NCBI GenBank assembly: GCA_007280935.1 | Contig: QYQK01000011.1 | Span: forward strand, 1-34,397 | Direction: 5' to 3' | Source of the DNA: Opitutales bacterium | GTDB taxonomy: Bacteria > Verrucomicrobiota > Verrucomicrobiia > Opitutales > UBA953 | DNA: 34,397 bases | In this document: positions 1-7,661 of the stretch, one piece after another | Numbering within the stretch: the stretch's first letter is position 1 | Layout: each line of letters begins with the position of its first letter | Notes under the pieces: model-generated | Databases searched by the model: none | The model's input: the letters and a program-made list of their open reading frames with translations, nothing else | Told to the model about the DNA's origin: nothing | Position numbers and translations under genes: made by a program

Positions 1-276
1 CGAGGACGATCCCCTTGAGGGGCGCCCTCTTGACGCGGCTCCCGGCGAGGACGGTCTTCGAAGCGAGGACGATCCCCTTGAGGGATTCCTTCGTGACGCG
101 GTTCGCGGCGCGGACGGTCTTCGAAGCGAGGACGATCGCCTTGAGGGGCGCCCTCTTGACGGGGCTCCCGACGAGGGCGGTCTTCATAGCGAGGGCGATC
201 ACCTTGAGGGATTCCTTCCTGACGGGGCTCGCGACGCGGACGATCTTCAACTTGTGGACGGTCTCCGGTGGGAGTG
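1..276. repeat. 63-bp tandem repeat, about 4.3 copies, inside the left-edge gene
   Basis: Copies start near 1, 64, 127 and 190, with a degenerate fifth from 253. Each encodes 21 residues in the minus frame. Alternate copies carry GGGCGCCCTC or GGATTCCTTC, so the middle of the unit alternates Ala and Ile and gives a 126-bp higher-order period. The array is cut by the window edge. Confidence 0.85.
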
Positions 277-677
277 CCCTCTTGTGGTTGACGAGGTTCG
301 CGTGGTTCGCGTTGTTCACGAGGCTCGCGCTGAGGTGCGGGTTGCTGTGCTAAAGCACCGGAGATAGTCTCGGTGAGATCAGCGGGGTTTTCGACGACGC
401 CCATGACTGGACGTGCGGCTGGACCGTTAGCGGTGGGGGCGGCGCCGCGAGGAACACCGCGACGACCGAATTGCTTCGGGGCGACGATGGTACCGGGTTT
501 GGCGGCGGGTTCGGCGGTTGCTCCGATCACTGAAAGCGGAGGGAGTTCCGCGTGGGCGGACTCTAACTTGGCTTCGTTGATACGGGGTGCGGGGGTGCGG
601 ACTTCATTGGCGCCTGCGTCCGCGGCGGGCTGTTGGGCGGAGACTGGCTCCTGGCCCTGGGTTTCTGGTTGGCTCAT
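1..677 (-). CDS. Partial Arg/Pro-rich repeat protein, N-terminal part, unidentified
   Basis: The minus frame from ATG 677-675 stays open to the window edge (about 225 residues seen), so the gene continues to the left. It begins MSQPETQGQEPVSAQQPAA, then has a low-complexity Ala/Pro/Gly stretch with GRRGVPRG. A segment rich in REPRE follows, then a 21-residue repeat (core RPRREPRQEG, then A/I-PQGDRPRFED). The visible part has no signal peptide, membrane segment or folded-domain motif. Its composition (Arg, Pro, Gln, Glu, Asp) suggests a disordered, possibly RNA-binding extension in front of a domain outside the window. No Shine-Dalgarno precedes the ATG; the leader holds a long hairpin (722-752). 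It lies on the same strand as rny, 196 bases downstream of it. I do not recognise the family. Disordered tails on Rho, RNase or helicase proteins look similar, but that is only a guess. Coding status is supported by periodic, frame-conserved repeats. Confidence 0.72.
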   Translation of the reverse strand, partial: MSQPETQGQEPVSAQQPAADAGANEVRTPAPRINEAKLESAHAELPPLSVIGATAEPAAKPGTIVAPKQFGRRGVPRGAAPTANGPAARPVMGVVENPADLTETISGALAQQPAPQREPREQREPREPRQPQEGTPTGDRPQVEDRPRREPRQEGIPQGDRPRYEDRPRREPRQEGAPQGDRPRFEDRPRREPRHEGIPQGDRPRFEDRPRREPRQEGAPQGDRP

Positions 678-721
678 GTTTCTTTTTTTGGGCAGCCTTC
701 GTTGGGGCTGGCCGGTGTGAT

Positions 722-752
722 GCGGGACGTTTCCGTAGTGGAGACGCCCCGC
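722..752 (-). promoter_or_regulatory. Long hairpin in the 5' leader of the left-edge gene
   Basis: An inverted repeat of about 13 bp pairs 722-734 with 740-752 around a 5-base loop (735-739). On the minus transcript it has one mismatch and one G-U pair. It lies about 45 bases upstream of the ATG at 677. No T-run follows on either strand, so it is not an intrinsic terminator. A regulatory or stabilising 5' UTR structure is inferred. Confidence 0.4.
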
Positions 753-873
753 GTTTGTCGGTCCCTTGGTGACGGAGGACGAACCTCCTTGGGGATGCCG
801 AAATTGCTCTCGGGGTGATTACCGGAACCCATGTGAATAAGTACCCCCTATTGATTAACAACAAGAAAGTCCC

Positions 874-2304
874 TCAGCGAGCCTCTTCAGTGAACCTTTG
901 TTCACGAATAAGCAAGATTTTGACCGTTCCTTGATAAGAAAGGGTCTCTTCCACCTTAAGTCTGATCCGGCGGATGAGCTCGGTCGCCCCGAAATCATCA
1001 ATTTTGCCCGGGTCGACCATGACCCGAAGTTCCCGTCCGGACTGGAAGGCAAAGGCTTCGCTCACGCCTTCGAAAGTCAGGGCGACTTCTTCCAGACGTT
1101 TCACCCGTTGCGCATAGCTCTCGAGAGTGGAAGCGCGGGCGCCGGGACGTGAGCCCGAGGCTGAGTCAGCGATCATGACCAAGGGTGCGTAAAGACTTTC
1201 AGCTTCGATTTCGCGATGGTGGGCGGCGACGGCATTCACCACGCGCGGATCTTCGCCGACCCGGCGGAGCAGGGCGGCCCCGGCGAGAGCGTGGCTGCTG
1301 CCAGCTTCAGCTTCGATGGCTTTGCCGATATCATGAAGCAGTCCGGCCCGTTTCGCGGGTACGGGGTCGATGCCGATTTCCGCGGCCAACATCGCACACA
1401 GTTGAGCGACTTCGATGGAGTGGGCGAGGGTATTTTGGTTGGCTGAAAGTCGGAAATAGAGGCGACCCAAAAGCTCTTCGACCGACGAATCCATCGGCGG
1501 TAATCCCAAGTCACGAACGGCGTCGCGACCGTGTCGCAGGGCCTGTTTTACTACCTCTTCGGAGGATGTCCGGACGGTGTCTTCAATGAGTCCGGGCGAG
1601 ATGCGGCCGTCTTTGACGATGCGGTCGAGCGCAATGCGCGCGATTTCTCGTCGTACTGGATCGAAGCAAGAAATCAATACCACGCCGGGAGTTTCGTCGA
1701 TGAGCAGAGTGGCGCCGGTGGTCTGTTCGAATGCGCGAATGTTGCGCCCTTCACGGCCAATCAAGCGTCCCTTCATTTCTTCACCTGGCAGCGAGACGGC
1801 GACGGTGGTCGCGTCTTGTGTGGTTTGCGTCGTGAGCCGCTGCATCGCCGAAAGTAATTTGCGTCGGGCTTCGTCCGAAATATCTTGTTCGACTTGATCG
1901 AGTAATTCGCGGCGTAGATGCTGGATCTCGTCCTGATATTCCTTGCGAAGGGTATCGATGGTGAGTTTGCGGGCCTCTTCGGGGTTGAGGCCGGAAAGGC
2001 GTTGAAGTTCGCGTCCCAGAAAGTCGCGTTGACGTTCGCTTTCCGCTTTAAGTTCGGCGGCAAGGTGGGCCTCGATTTCGGCGGCGGCTTTGAGCTGGTT
2101 TGCCTCTCGTTTTTCGGCCTCCGCTTTGGCGTGAAGTTCAGATGCTTCAACGGTTGCCTCGCGGCGGGCTAATTCGACTTCGGTGCGTAATCGGGCGTCG
2201 CGGAGGGCTCCAAGGGTGTTTTCCCGCCACTTTGCTACCGCATAGGCCACGATTGCCCCGGAGGAGAATGCCACGGAGGCGAGAATGCTTTGGTCAGCGG
2301 CCAC
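874..2304 (-). CDS. rny: Ribonuclease Y
   Basis: Membrane-anchored endoribonuclease that starts mRNA decay. Length 476 residues, slightly short for the family (about 510-520). Visible parts: an N-terminal hydrophobic segment at about residues 7-24; a long Glu/Ala/Lys/Arg-rich coiled coil at about 30-150; a KH domain with GRLIGREGRNIR at 179-190; and an HD domain with His295, the HDIGK motif at 324-328, AHH at 361-363 and IAD at 378-380 followed by RPGAR. The start is GTG at 2304. It is the only start giving the full anchor, because an in-frame stop lies 18 bases upstream; no Shine-Dalgarno is visible. It is divergent from rodA-rng across about 125 bases, so RNase Y and RNase G are near neighbours. 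No clear terminator separates it from the left-edge gene. Confidence 0.96.
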   Translation of the reverse strand: MAADQSILASVAFSSGAIVAYAVAKWRENTLGALRDARLRTEVELARREATVEASELHAKAEAEKREANQLKAAAEIEAHLAAELKAESERQRDFLGRELQRLSGLNPEEARKLTIDTLRKEYQDEIQHLRRELLDQVEQDISDEARRKLLSAMQRLTTQTTQDATTVAVSLPGEEMKGRLIGREGRNIRAFEQTTGATLLIDETPGVVLISCFDPVRREIARIALDRIVKDGRISPGLIEDTVRTSSEEVVKQALRHGRDAVRDLGLPPMDSSVEELLGRLYFRLSANQNTLAHSIEVAQLCAMLAAEIGIDPVPAKRAGLLHDIGKAIEAEAGSSHALAGAALLRRVGEDPRVVNAVAAHHREIEAESLYAPLVMIADSASGSRPGARASTLESYAQRVKRLEEVALTFEGVSEAFAFQSGRELRVMVDPGKIDDFGATELIRRIRLKVEETLSYQGTVKILLIREQRFTEEAR

Positions 2305-2429
2305 AGGAGGAAGGCTTGGTGCTTACCGGAGGTTCCGGGGGGTCATACCCTTACGCTCGGAGGCTTAGTCGCAAGCCCTTTCGGGAGGTTCGCCTTGCCA
2401 CCCCAGCCCAATCTGGGTTGCCTAAGGGC

Positions 2430-3764
2430 ATGTCCCACCTCCTAGAAGACGAGCGGTCTCCGGCCGCTATCTGGTGGGACAAATTTGCTAATTTTGCTTG
2501 GCGGACGGATTGGACGCAGGTCGTGGTCATCGCTCTTTTAAGTTCCTTGGGAGTGGTCGCCATTCATTCCGCGGGGGTGGCGAAAGACACGGGTTTTTAT
2601 CGTTCGCAAATGGTTTTTATCGCCTTGGGTTGGGTCGCGTATTGGGCGGTTTCTTCGATCGATTACCGTTTGATCCAAATCCACGCTCGCCGGATTTACC
2701 TGGCGGGGGTGTTCTTGCTTTTACCGATCGCCGCCTGCGCTGTCTTGAAAGCCGATTTAGGCAGCTTTATTCGAAGTATCAATGGGGCGCGGCGCTGGAT
2801 GGATTTCGGCCCGTTTTCCCTGCAGCCCTCGGAATTTGCCAAGGTCGGGGCCTTGGTTTTTTTAGCCGCTTTGCTCTCGCGTTTACCGATCGGAAGTTTT
2901 CGAGCGACCTGGCTAACCGTCGTGAAGGCTTTAGGGGTCGCCGCCGTGCCCTTTGTCTTGATTTTTGTGCAGCCTGACCTAGGTTCTGCCCTCATCTACC
3001 TGCCGCTTTCATTTATCTTACTCTTCGTGGCTGGCTTAGCTTCTAGGTTCTTTGTGGTGGCTGGAGTGTCAGCTCTTGTTTTTGGGGGTGTTCTGGCTTT
3101 AGATTTGAGAGAATACTCCAAGGGGGTCGTTGAATATTCCGAAAGCCATCCCGAAGATCGCGACCCGGCTCGGGCGGTGCGAGGTACTCACGAAAAAACA
3201 GCCTGGTTTTTCTTGTTAAAAGATTATCAACGCGAGCGCATCATGTCATTTGTCGCCCCACAAGTCGTTGATCCTCGTGGGCTAGGCGTGACGTGGAATG
3301 TCCGGCAGGCCGTTATCGCGGTCGGTCGAGGGGGGGTCAGCGGTCAGGGTATCGGAAATGGCACGCAAGCGCGTTTCGGTTATTTGCCGGAAGCCGCCGC
3401 GCATAACGATTTTCTATTTTCCGGGATGGCCGAGGAGATCGGCCTTACGGGCGGACTCTTGGTGATTGGTGCATTTGCTCTCTTGTTCTGGCGGGTCGTG
3501 CGTACGGCCTCCCTGGCGGCCGATCGGTTCGGCGCGCTGTTGGCGATTGGGGCGGCGGTGGTGCTCGGCACCCACGTCGTCATCAATATCGGCATGAACA
3601 TCGATCTAATGCCCGTCACTGGGGTCCCCCTTCCTTTTCTTAGCTACGGAGGGTCTTTCGTACTTAGCTGTTTCCTGCTCCTTGGACTAGTCCAGAGCGT
3701 TCATCGGCATTCGGCTGATGGCGGCGAAGGTGGAGGCTCTCCGGCAACCGGCTTAACCGCCTGA
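2430..3764 (+). CDS. rodA: Rod-shape SEDS peptidoglycan glycosyltransferase RodA
   Basis: Inner-membrane SEDS-family enzyme that polymerises lipid II glycan during cell elongation, working with a class B PBP and MreB. I chose ATG 2430 (444 residues); the frame is open further upstream but would run antisense through rny. Multiple membrane helices are evident. Family signatures: NGARRWMDFG at 118-127 followed by QPSEFAK; QPDLGSA at 181-187; YQRERI at 266-271; LPEAAAHNDFLFSG near 319-332, whose Asp327 matches the essential SEDS aspartate; and TGVPLPFLSYGGS at 397-409. The periplasmic stretch at about 227-262 is somewhat long and charged. A Gly/Asp-rich C-terminal tail follows the last helix. 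rng starts 5 bases after the stop, so the two are probably one operon. FtsW is the alternative, but NGARRW with the YQRERI spacing favours RodA. Confidence 0.92.
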   Translation: MSHLLEDERSPAAIWWDKFANFAWRTDWTQVVVIALLSSLGVVAIHSAGVAKDTGFYRSQMVFIALGWVAYWAVSSIDYRLIQIHARRIYLAGVFLLLPIAACAVLKADLGSFIRSINGARRWMDFGPFSLQPSEFAKVGALVFLAALLSRLPIGSFRATWLTVVKALGVAAVPFVLIFVQPDLGSALIYLPLSFILLFVAGLASRFFVVAGVSALVFGGVLALDLREYSKGVVEYSESHPEDRDPARAVRGTHEKTAWFFLLKDYQRERIMSFVAPQVVDPRGLGVTWNVRQAVIAVGRGGVSGQGIGNGTQARFGYLPEAAAHNDFLFSGMAEEIGLTGGLLVIGAFALLFWRVVRTASLAADRFGALLAIGAAVVLGTHVVINIGMNIDLMPVTGVPLPFLSYGGSFVLSCFLLLGLVQSVHRHSADGGEGGGSPATGLTA

Positions 3765-3769
3765 CCGAG

Positions 3770-5491
3770 ATGACCGACAATAATACTGAACCTGAAGATA
3801 TCCAAGATGAGCTGCCGGAAGGTGGCGAACAAACCTCTCCAATCGACCAGCAAAAGCTGGCGGAGGATGCCGACCGCCGCCGCAAGGAGCTCCCGCTTCT
3901 GCAACGCATCGTAAAGCATTTCTCCAAAGACCGGGCAATCTATCGGGAGTTGGTGATCAATGCCGAGACTTTGGAGAAGCGAGTCGCTTTGCTGACCAAT
4001 GGCGTGCTCGATAAGTTTGAAATCGAACACAAGGGCGAGACCCGCATGGTGGGCTCGATTTTCAAGGGCCGCGTCCAAAACCTCGAAGCCGGTCTCAAGG
4101 CTGCCTTCGTCGATATCGGCCATCCTAAGAATGCTTTCCTGCACTACTGGGACATGCTCCCGGCGGCGAATGACTCGCAGGTGGAATTTATCCGGGATAA
4201 TGAATCCGCCGAACAGAAGCAGCGTAAGGCTCGCTATCAGGCCAAGGACATCCCCCAGCTCTTCCCTGCGGGTTCGGATATCGTCATCCAAGTCGTCAAG
4301 GATCAGATCGGGACCAAGGGTCCGCGTTCGACGACCAACATCGCTTTGGCCGGTCGTTACTTGGTCTTGATGCCTTTCAGTGGAGCTTGCGGCGTTTCAC
4401 GTAAAATTGAAGAAGCTTCGGAACGCGAACGGCTGAAGGACATCCTCCGTTCGCTGACGATTCCCGAAGGCATGGGCATCATCATCCGTACTGCCGGCGA
4501 AGGCAAACAGGCCCGCTGGTTCGTGCGTGATCTGCACGTCTTGCTTCGTCGCTGGCAGGCGATCGTCGAAAAAATCAACGCTCCCGAGCGCAAGCCTGTC
4601 CTGCTTTATAGCGAACCCGGGTTGATTGAGCGTACGGTGCGCGACTTCTTGACCGAAGAAGTGGACCGTATCCTGGTCGATAATGAAGAAGACTTTAAGC
4701 TCGTCCAAGAGTTGGTCGGCGAAATCTCGCCTCGTTCGCGCTCTCGCGTGGAGCTTTATAAAGACCCGATTCCCGTCTTTGAGCGGTATAATATCGAGCG
4801 TCAGATTGAGCAGCTCTTCCAACGTCGCGTGCCGTTGCCCAGCGGCGGTGAAATCGTCATCGACGAAACCGAAGCGCTCACGGCAATCGACGTCAATACG
4901 GGCTCCCATCGTGGCGCGACCAAGGACGGCAAGGACTACATCGTTCAGGCGAATCTTGAGGCCGTCACCGAGGCCGCCCGTCAAATCCAGCTCCGTAACT
5001 TAGGCGGTCTCATCATGGTCGACACGATTGACATGAAGAACCCCAAGGACCGCAAGAAGGTCTACGACACCATGCGCGAGGCGATGGAAGGCGACCGGGC
5101 CAAGCACCAGATCCTCCCGATTTCGCAATTAGGCGTCCTCCAGATGACCCGGCAACGCCATACCGAGTCGAATACGACCTCGATGTATACGGCGTGTCCG
5201 CATTGCCAAGGTCGCGGCATCGTGAAGAACCCGCGCACGGTCTCTGTCGAAATCCAACGTAAATTACTCAGCACGATCCGCAAGTTACGCGAGACTTACG
5301 GCCCCGATAAGGAGCTTGAAATCAACATCCTGCTTCACCCGATCAACTTGGATCGTATCGTGACTGAAGACCGCGAATTCTTCCGTGACTTGATGAAGTC
5401 CTGCAAGGTGCGTTTGGGCACTAAGCCTGATCCCGCCTATAGCATCGAAGCCTTCAAGCTCTTCGATGGCGCCGGCAAGGAGCTACGCTAA
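3770..5491 (+). CDS. rng: Ribonuclease G (Rne/Rng family)
   Basis: Endoribonuclease of the RNase E/G family, acting in rRNA 5' maturation and mRNA turnover. Length 573 residues, longer than E. coli RNase G (489) through an acidic N-terminal extension of about 55 residues. It lacks the long scaffold tail of RNase E. The S1 domain starts near residue 92 (GSIFKGRVQNLEAGLKAAFV). The catalytic aspartates fall in TAIDVNTG (Asp374) and GGLIMVDTID (Asp418), matching E. coli D303 and D346. The Zn-link motif CPHCQGRG has Cys476 and Cys479, the residues that join subunits through zinc. It starts 5 bases after rodA and ends at a terminator (5515-5550). No Shine-Dalgarno is obvious, so translation may be coupled to rodA. 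Confidence 0.95.
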   Translation: MTDNNTEPEDIQDELPEGGEQTSPIDQQKLAEDADRRRKELPLLQRIVKHFSKDRAIYRELVINAETLEKRVALLTNGVLDKFEIEHKGETRMVGSIFKGRVQNLEAGLKAAFVDIGHPKNAFLHYWDMLPAANDSQVEFIRDNESAEQKQRKARYQAKDIPQLFPAGSDIVIQVVKDQIGTKGPRSTTNIALAGRYLVLMPFSGACGVSRKIEEASERERLKDILRSLTIPEGMGIIIRTAGEGKQARWFVRDLHVLLRRWQAIVEKINAPERKPVLLYSEPGLIERTVRDFLTEEVDRILVDNEEDFKLVQELVGEISPRSRSRVELYKDPIPVFERYNIERQIEQLFQRRVPLPSGGEIVIDETEALTAIDVNTGSHRGATKDGKDYIVQANLEAVTEAARQIQLRNLGGLIMVDTIDMKNPKDRKKVYDTMREAMEGDRAKHQILPISQLGVLQMTRQRHTESNTTSMYTACPHCQGRGIVKNPRTVSVEIQRKLLSTIRKLRETYGPDKELEINILLHPINLDRIVTEDREFFRDLMKSCKVRLGTKPDPAYSIEAFKLFDGAGKELR

Positions 5492-5514
5492 GTCTCAGGG
5501 TTAATCCTGCTTTT

Positions 5515-5550
5515 AAAGGGCGCCCCTCTCTCGGAGTGACGCCCTTTTTT
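5515..5550 (+). terminator. Intrinsic terminator of rodA-rng
   Basis: An 8-bp stem AAAGGGCG (5515-5522) pairs with CGCCCTTT (5540-5547) and is followed by a T-run to 5550. The loop is long (17 bases) and can form a small inner stem. It lies between convergent genes. On the opposite strand the tail is only TTT, so it is weaker there. Confidence 0.75.
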
Positions 5551-5555
5551 GTGCC

Positions 5556-7466
5556 TTAGCGGCGAACGGGGCGATGGGTCAGCAGGCGAAGTCCATTGAG
5601 GCAGACCAAGATGGTGCTGCCTTCGTGGACCATGACGCCTTCCCAAAGTTTCATTCCTGGCAGTAGGATGACGGTCGCGGCCATCCCTAGGGCCGCCCCG
5701 ATGGAAAGAATGACGTTAAAGCGAATCGCGGCACGCGCGCTCTGGCTAAGTTCGATGGCGTCGACGAGACGACCGATCCGATCGTCTGTTAGGACGACAT
5801 CGCTGGATTCAAGGGCGGCATCGCTTCCGCGTCCGCCCATGCCCACCGCCACATCAGCGGCGGCAAGGCTTGGGGCATCGTTTACGCCGTCACCCACCAT
5901 GGCGACGACATGACCTTCGGCGGAGAGCCGGCGGATGGCGGCCATTTTGGCGTCAGGAGTGAGGGCAGCGGCGTAGCTTTGTACTCCGACCTGTTGTGCA
6001 GCCACCGCGGCGGCCTCTTCGCGGTCTCCCGTGAGCATCATGGTGCGGATGCCTCGGGTATGCAGAGAAGCGAGGGTGGGGGCGCTTTCTGGGCGGATGC
6101 GGTCAACGAGGGTGGCCCGAACGGTGACGGTGCCGTCAGAGGCCCATACTTCGCTGACAATGGCTCCGGCCGGAAGCCCGGCCTCGGCGAGTTCGTGGCT
6201 TCCAGTGAATTCACGGGTGCCGACACTCCAGCGTGTTCCCTCGACTGAGCCCGAAACGCCTTGTCCGGGCGAATTAGAAAGCCCTTTTACTGCCAACATG
6301 ACGGCGCCCTCGCTTTGACAGGCGCGGACGATTCCAGCTGCAAATGGGTGGGTGGTGCCAGCTTCAAGCGAGAGGAATGCGCTCAGGGCGCGTCGCCGGT
6401 CAGCCGTCGCTGGAAAAACTTCCAAGGCGGCGACTTCGGGTTCTCCGGCGGTCAAGGTCCCGGTTTTGTCAAAGCAGATGCAATCGACGTCCGCCAAGCG
6501 TTCTACAGCCGCACCGCCTCGGAATAAGATGCCGTGACGAGCGCCAGCGGCGATCGCCGCCAGCACGGCGGAGGGTACCGAAAGAACAAGCGCGCAGGGA
6601 CTCAGCACGACCAGCAGCGTCATGGCGCGGTAAAGCGCCGAGCGGTCGTCGCCGATGGCGGAAACGCCCGTAGCCAGCAGAATCATGAAGAATAGGGCGG
6701 CAGCGGAGAGGGTGAAGATGGCGTAGCTATCGCCCCAGCGATCGATGGCTCGCTGAGCAGGTGCTTTGCTTTCCTGAGCTTCGTGGATAAGCTTAACAAT
6801 GCGATGAAGGGCGCTGTCTTGTTCGGCTTTGGCGACGCGTACGACCAGTCTGCCCCAGGAGTTAAGCGTCCCGCCCGCGACGTCGCTACCGGTCTGTTTG
6901 TCGACTGGTTTGGCTTCCCCGGTAAGGGTCGATTCATCGATCGCACTTTCGCCAGATTCGACTTTGCCGTCCGCTGGCACCAGTTCTCCCGGAAGGATGA
7001 CAACCCGGTCGCCAGGCCGGAGATTAGCTACCGGAACCTCGATTTCATTGCCTTCGGCGCTGATTTGACGGGCTTTCTTTGGCGCCCGATCAAGCAACGC
7101 GTCGATGGCGCCACGCGTGCGGGCCATGGCGTAATGTTCGATCGCTCCGGCGGTCGAAAAGAGGAAAAGCAGGAGCACACCTTCCAGCGGCTGACCGACA
7201 ATCCAGGCTCCGAGCGCCGCCAAAAGCATGAGCGTGTGGACGTCGATGCGGCGATGCCAACGGAGCGCGTGCCAACCTTCTTCCGCGGCTTCCCAACCGC
7301 CGGCTAGACTCGCGCCACCGGCTAAAGCGTAGCGCACCCAAGGCGCTGCGCCGTAGGAGTACGCAATCCACGCTGCGATGCCCCCGAGCCCGCAAACAAA
7401 GGCTAAAGTCGCGAGTCCGCGCCATTCCTCCGCGTGATTTTCCTCAGGGTGATGATGCGCGGACAT
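5556..7466 (-). CDS. P1B-4-type heavy-metal-exporting ATPase (Co/Zn/Fe type)
   Basis: Inner-membrane P-type ATPase that expels divalent metal using ATP. Length 636 residues with a His-rich start (MSAHHHPEENHAEEW) and no N-terminal CxxC metal-binding domain. Motifs in order: membrane helices within about 17-110; actuator loop TGEAKP at 182; SPC at 289-291 in the metal-binding helix; phosphorylation loop DKTGTLT with Asp333; an HP motif; GDGVNDAP in the hinge; and HEGST at 614-618 in the last helix. SPC together with HEG(G/S)T is the hallmark of subgroup P1B-4 (CoaT, CtpD and PfeT type), so cobalt, zinc or ferrous iron is more likely than copper. The exact metal cannot be told from sequence. 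It is convergent with rng and divergent from the ribbon-helix-helix gene. No known metal regulator is adjacent. Confidence 0.93.
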   Translation of the reverse strand: MSAHHHPEENHAEEWRGLATLAFVCGLGGIAAWIAYSYGAAPWVRYALAGGASLAGGWEAAEEGWHALRWHRRIDVHTLMLLAALGAWIVGQPLEGVLLLFLFSTAGAIEHYAMARTRGAIDALLDRAPKKARQISAEGNEIEVPVANLRPGDRVVILPGELVPADGKVESGESAIDESTLTGEAKPVDKQTGSDVAGGTLNSWGRLVVRVAKAEQDSALHRIVKLIHEAQESKAPAQRAIDRWGDSYAIFTLSAAALFFMILLATGVSAIGDDRSALYRAMTLLVVLSPCALVLSVPSAVLAAIAAGARHGILFRGGAAVERLADVDCICFDKTGTLTAGEPEVAALEVFPATADRRRALSAFLSLEAGTTHPFAAGIVRACQSEGAVMLAVKGLSNSPGQGVSGSVEGTRWSVGTREFTGSHELAEAGLPAGAIVSEVWASDGTVTVRATLVDRIRPESAPTLASLHTRGIRTMMLTGDREEAAAVAAQQVGVQSYAAALTPDAKMAAIRRLSAEGHVVAMVGDGVNDAPSLAAADVAVGMGGRGSDAALESSDVVLTDDRIGRLVDAIELSQSARAAIRFNVILSIGAALGMAATVILLPGMKLWEGVMVHEGSTILVCLNGLRLLTHRPVRR

Positions 7467-7472
7467 GGCTGG

Positions 7473-7501
7473 AAGTTATTTAGGTTATCACTGGCCGTCA
7501 A
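7473..7501 (-). promoter_or_regulatory. Possible promoter of the metal ATPase
   Basis: On the minus strand TTGACG (7501-7496) is followed after 17 bases by TAACTT (7478-7473), a good -35 and a poor -10. Transcription would then start almost at the ATG (7466), which would make the mRNA nearly leaderless. Weak evidence. Confidence 0.28.
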
Positions 7502-7603
7502 CCGTCGGCGCGACGTCCGCGACGCGTAGTGAATTCATCGTTACGCAGATAATTTTTAGGCAGATTTTTTACGCGTAGGTTGCGTCGTCTGGAGGCATGT
7601 AAA

Positions 7604-7632
7604 TTTCCGCTTGCGCAAGCGCGTATTATGAT
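7604..7632 (+). promoter_or_regulatory. Putative promoter of the ribbon-helix-helix gene
   Basis: A -10-like TATGAT (7627-7632) lies 17 bases after a poor -35 (TTTCCG, 7604-7609). The perfect palindrome at 7608-7621 sits between them. The start codon is 30 bases downstream. The layout fits a repressible promoter. Confidence 0.38.
7608..7621. promoter_or_regulatory. 14-bp perfect palindrome, candidate operator
   Basis: CGCTTGCGCAAGCG is a perfect inverted repeat in the 195-bp gap between the metal ATPase (minus) and the ribbon-helix-helix gene (plus). It lies in the expected promoter spacer of the latter. Ribbon-helix-helix proteins commonly bind short inverted repeats and repress their own genes, so autoregulation is a reasonable inference, not shown. 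Confidence 0.45.
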
Positions 7633-7661
7633 TATCAATCTTACTAAGAGTTAACCGAAAC

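Noticed and set aside
1..276. CRISPR-like appearance of regular repeats
   Set aside because: There are no unique spacers; repeats are contiguous at 63 bp and keep a reading frame.
15..353. Plus-strand frame of 112 residues over the repeat region
   Set aside because: It is the antisense of the 63-bp repeat; the minus frame has a proper start, continues past the edge and has the coding periodicity.
604..864. Minus-strand frame of 86 residues between rny and the left-edge gene
   Set aside because: It overlaps the better supported gene in another frame and has Arg/Pro-rich composition typical of a shadow.
2100..2429. Upstream extension of the rodA frame
   Set aside because: It runs antisense through rny and has Arg-rich shadow composition; RodA length is normal from 2430.
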